Below, one piece after another: positions 38,471-40,571 of a stretch of 40,571 nt of DNA. A program made the position numbers and the translations under genes. A model generated the notes under the pieces. The model searched no databases and was not told where the DNA came from. It was given only the letters and a program-made list of their open reading frames with translations. Source of the DNA: a virus; IMG/VR virus record IMGVR_UViG_3300030329_005059, positions 1-40,571 of that record, one strand, 5' to 3'. Within the stretch, counting starts at the first letter, position 1. The number at the start of each line of letters is the position of its first letter.

Positions 38471-40571
38471 CGCTTCAGGGAAATGCCGCGCCAATTGCGT
38501 GTTCCACCTTTACTTCTTTCAAATCCAGCCTCTCGCATTGCATTTGTGAATGCTCTGGTGCTATGGGGATGCTTGATTGAATTGTCGTCACACCAATTCA
38601 TGTAGTCTTGTCTCAACTCTTTATGTGGAGTCTTTGAATGCTCGTTTTTCTCGGTTTTTTCCGTTAACCATTGTGCGAACAGGTTTTCGTCCTGTTTGTA
38701 CTGCAATGTAGCTTTGGTGACGATTTCCGGCTCATCGAAGCCGTTAGCGCGCCAGTCCATCGCCCCTCTTACTGCCCACGCTAAGATTCCTGGGGATTCC
38801 TCTAGCAATCTTTCTGGCAATGTAACGTCTCTGCTTTTTCCCGTGAATGTTGCTGTGAATGGGATTAGCTTGATTCGCTCCCACATGCCAAGGTCTGTTG
38901 CGTATACCCTCAACTTTTGGTTGCCTGCTAGCCAGAGTGTGTGCGTTGGGGAAAACTCGCTAAAGTCCTTTCTCATTGTTCTTGCTGTTATCTTTTCGCC
39001 GCCTGTAAGGTGCTTTAGCTTTCCTTCGTCAAGCCTCTCTCCCGGCTTCACTTCTCCTCCGAGTGCTAGCCTTATCTTCTTTAGAAACGCTAGCTCTGTT
39101 GGGTGAGGGTCATTCCGTTTGGATATCAAAAGGTTTGGCGGTGCGCTTGCGGCGTAGTCTCCGAATATCTTTATCAGTGTATTAATAAATGTTGATTTGC
39201 CGTTTCTTCCTGCTCCGTAGCAGTAGATAAAGATGTGCTCGCTTATCATTCCTGTCAGCGAGTATCCCGCCAATTGCTGCATGTATCTGATCAGCTCCTT
39301 CTCTCCTTTGAAGATCTCATGGACAAATCTTTCCCATGTAGGGCACTTAGCGTTCTCGTCATATTCTGCGCTGGTCATTTGATTGAGCATTTTGTCTGGC
39401 TGGTGCTTTTCCAGCTTTCCTGTCGCTAGGTCGACTATCCCGCTCGGCGTGTTGATCACCATTGGCTCTCTGTCGAAGTCCTCTGACAGGGCAGGTATGT
39501 CTGGTTCTGATGCAGCTAGAGCGAGCATCGCAGAGAGCTTGTTGGCCGCTCCCGTTCTCGTGGCATGCCTGTGTCGGTACTTCTTTCCGTCTGGGTCCTC
39601 AATCTTCCTCGCCTCTTTATGAATGAAGTCGGGGATTGTTTTGGCCAACCGCATTGCTGCTCCACTGTCGTCGGCCCTCCATTGTTTTCCGTTCCATACG
39701 AACCATGCGCTTTCGTCGTAGCAATATCTAATGATGTGCTTGAACCTTAATGCGAATCGTTGCGCGTTTCCGTAGTCATTTTCTGGAAAGTCTGTGGATA
39801 TCTTTGTGTTGTAGTGTTGTGTCCATTCTGAGAGATCTGCCCGTGTTCGGGTTTTTTGCTGGCTCGGCTTGCTGCCTATTGGCGCTCGTCCAGATCTCAG
39901 TGCGGATTGTAGCTTTGCGTTCAGCTCCTCTGGCTTCCACGGGGGCTGGCATGTCTTGTTCCATTCCAGCAACAGCTCTAGCGCTGCGTTAATCGGAAGC
40001 CCAAAGTCTCTTACAAGGTTGCATGCTGTTATGTATGTATGGTGGTCGCCTCCAGACCCCTCTACAGCAGGGTCGCGCTTTGCCATCCATTTCTGCGCTC
40101 TCTTGTATGCAGAGTTCTTCTCTACTTGCCCCTTGGGCAGGAACGTCACTTGCTGTTTCTTTTCTTCAGGTAGCCAGCTCTCGTCGAATACTGGGATATT
40201 CTCGAGCGGGGCCTTTCCTGTCGGTGCCCATTTATACTTGCTTCCGTTCTTGTGAGTGCTTGGCGGCATCGCCACATATCCGCCATCTCCGCGTAGGTCC
40301 AGGTTCATCCCATCGATTTTCGCTCTGTTCCTGATAGTCCTGCCTGGATGTCGGAATCCGAATTGCATTCCGCGACCAGTCATTACGACCCATGATGTTT
40401 CAGGAATGTGCTCCTGAATCCAGTTGACTGCGTCGTCGTCGTCAGCGTCCAGAACAATCAGATCGCTAATCTCTCCCGTAACGATGCCTACGTTGTGGTG
40501 CGGGTTCGTCTGCCACCAGTCGTTGATTTCTCCCGGTGACCATTGGCGTTCTTGAAGCTCCTTCCATTTGA
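38464..40571 (-). CDS. Primase-polymerase/D5 helicase (main part)
   Basis: The bulk of the 733-residue protein whose first codons are at 1-197. The primpol domain has LDADDD (D73, D75), MTGRGMQFGFRHP (H106) and LDLRGDGGYVAMPPSTH (122-138), all matching archaeo-eukaryotic-type primpols. A D5/P4-type superfamily 3 helicase follows: Walker A GAGRNGKST (484-492), then LALGGEVKPGERLDE, the motif C-like THTLWLAGNQ and a C-terminal winged-helix-like part. This is the layout of P4-family primase-helicases, which open the origin and prime DNA synthesis. It converges with the giant virion gene, their stops overlapping by 7 nt. Confidence 0.95.
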   Translation of the reverse strand, partial: KWKELQERQWSPGEINDWWQTNPHHNVGIVTGEISDLIVLDADDDDAVNWIQEHIPETSWVVMTGRGMQFGFRHPGRTIRNRAKIDGMNLDLRGDGGYVAMPPSTHKNGSKYKWAPTGKAPLENIPVFDESWLPEEKKQQVTFLPKGQVEKNSAYKRAQKWMAKRDPAVEGSGGDHHTYITACNLVRDFGLPINAALELLLEWNKTCQPPWKPEELNAKLQSALRSGRAPIGSKPSQQKTRTRADLSEWTQHYNTKISTDFPENDYGNAQRFALRFKHIIRYCYDESAWFVWNGKQWRADDSGAAMRLAKTIPDFIHKEARKIEDPDGKKYRHRHATRTGAANKLSAMLALAASEPDIPALSEDFDREPMVINTPSGIVDLATGKLEKHQPDKMLNQMTSAEYDENAKCPTWERFVHEIFKGEKELIRYMQQLAGYSLTGMISEHIFIYCYGAGRNGKSTFINTLIKIFGDYAASAPPNLLISKRNDPHPTELAFLKKIRLALGGEVKPGERLDEGKLKHLTGGEKITARTMRKDFSEFSPTHTLWLAGNQKLRVYATDLGMWERIKLIPFTATFTGKSRDVTLPERLLEESPGILAWAVRGAMDWRANGFDEPEIVTKATLQYKQDENLFAQWLTEKTEKNEHSKTPHKELRQDYMNWCDDNSIKHPHSTRAFTNAMREAGFERSKGGTRNWRGISLKRY
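40469..40571. repeat. Terminal redundancy, right copy
   Basis: Repeats positions 1-103 with one difference (T at 40567 versus C at 99), silent in the primase-helicase gene. See the left copy. Confidence 0.95.

Overview
The window is a complete, circularly closing phage genome. The last 103 bases (40469-40571) repeat the first 103 with one mismatch, so the unique unit is about 40,468 bp and the primase-helicase gene runs across the join. The gene set (TerL, separate scaffold, HK97-like coat protein, portal, connector, nozzle-like protein and giant internal virion proteins, with no tape measure or tail-tube genes) points to a short-tailed (podovirus-like) phage. A signal-peptide lipoprotein with a lipobox nested inside another small gene looks like an outer-membrane spanin, so the host is probably Gram-negative. 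I see no phage RNA polymerase, DNA polymerase, integrase, tRNA or CRISPR array. The phage therefore appears to rely on host RNA and DNA polymerases and to be lytic, or at least not an obvious temperate integrator.

Layout. Two long transcription units diverge from a control region at about 11.5-13.55 kb and converge tail to tail at 38464-38470. The leftward unit (from 11493 down to 1, then across the join to 38464) is tightly packed. It begins with small, mostly unrecognised proteins (11.5 to 4.9 kb), several with cysteine knuckles and several preceded by leader hairpins. It ends with a DNA-metabolism block: Cys-cluster protein, possible SSB, DEDDh exonuclease fused to a coiled-coil domain, small charged protein, SF2 helicase, VRR-NUC nuclease and primpol/D5 helicase. 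The rightward unit holds packaging and morphogenesis (small and large terminase, scaffold, coat, portal, connector), then lysis genes (two TM/coiled-coil proteins, M15 peptidase, holin-like protein, spanin pair), then the nozzle-like protein, accessory tail proteins and three internal virion proteins, the last of 1,980 residues.

The control region is the most unusual part. It holds a rightward HTH gene flanked by two copies of an element of about 110-130 bp. Both ends of the element are identical between copies, while the middle differs by changes that keep base pairing, as expected of a structured RNA. Each copy sits just upstream of a leftward gene. Next to the right copy are 37-bp tandem repeats and then a dense field of ten GGGCAC/GTGCCC hexamers, four of them at exact 11-bp spacing, with an 18-bp and an 11-bp inverted repeat. 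I read this as a replication origin or a master regulatory array, which is inference.

Most gene pairs overlap by ATGA, TAATG or GTGA, so translational coupling is the rule. All functions are from motif recognition by eye; no database search was possible.
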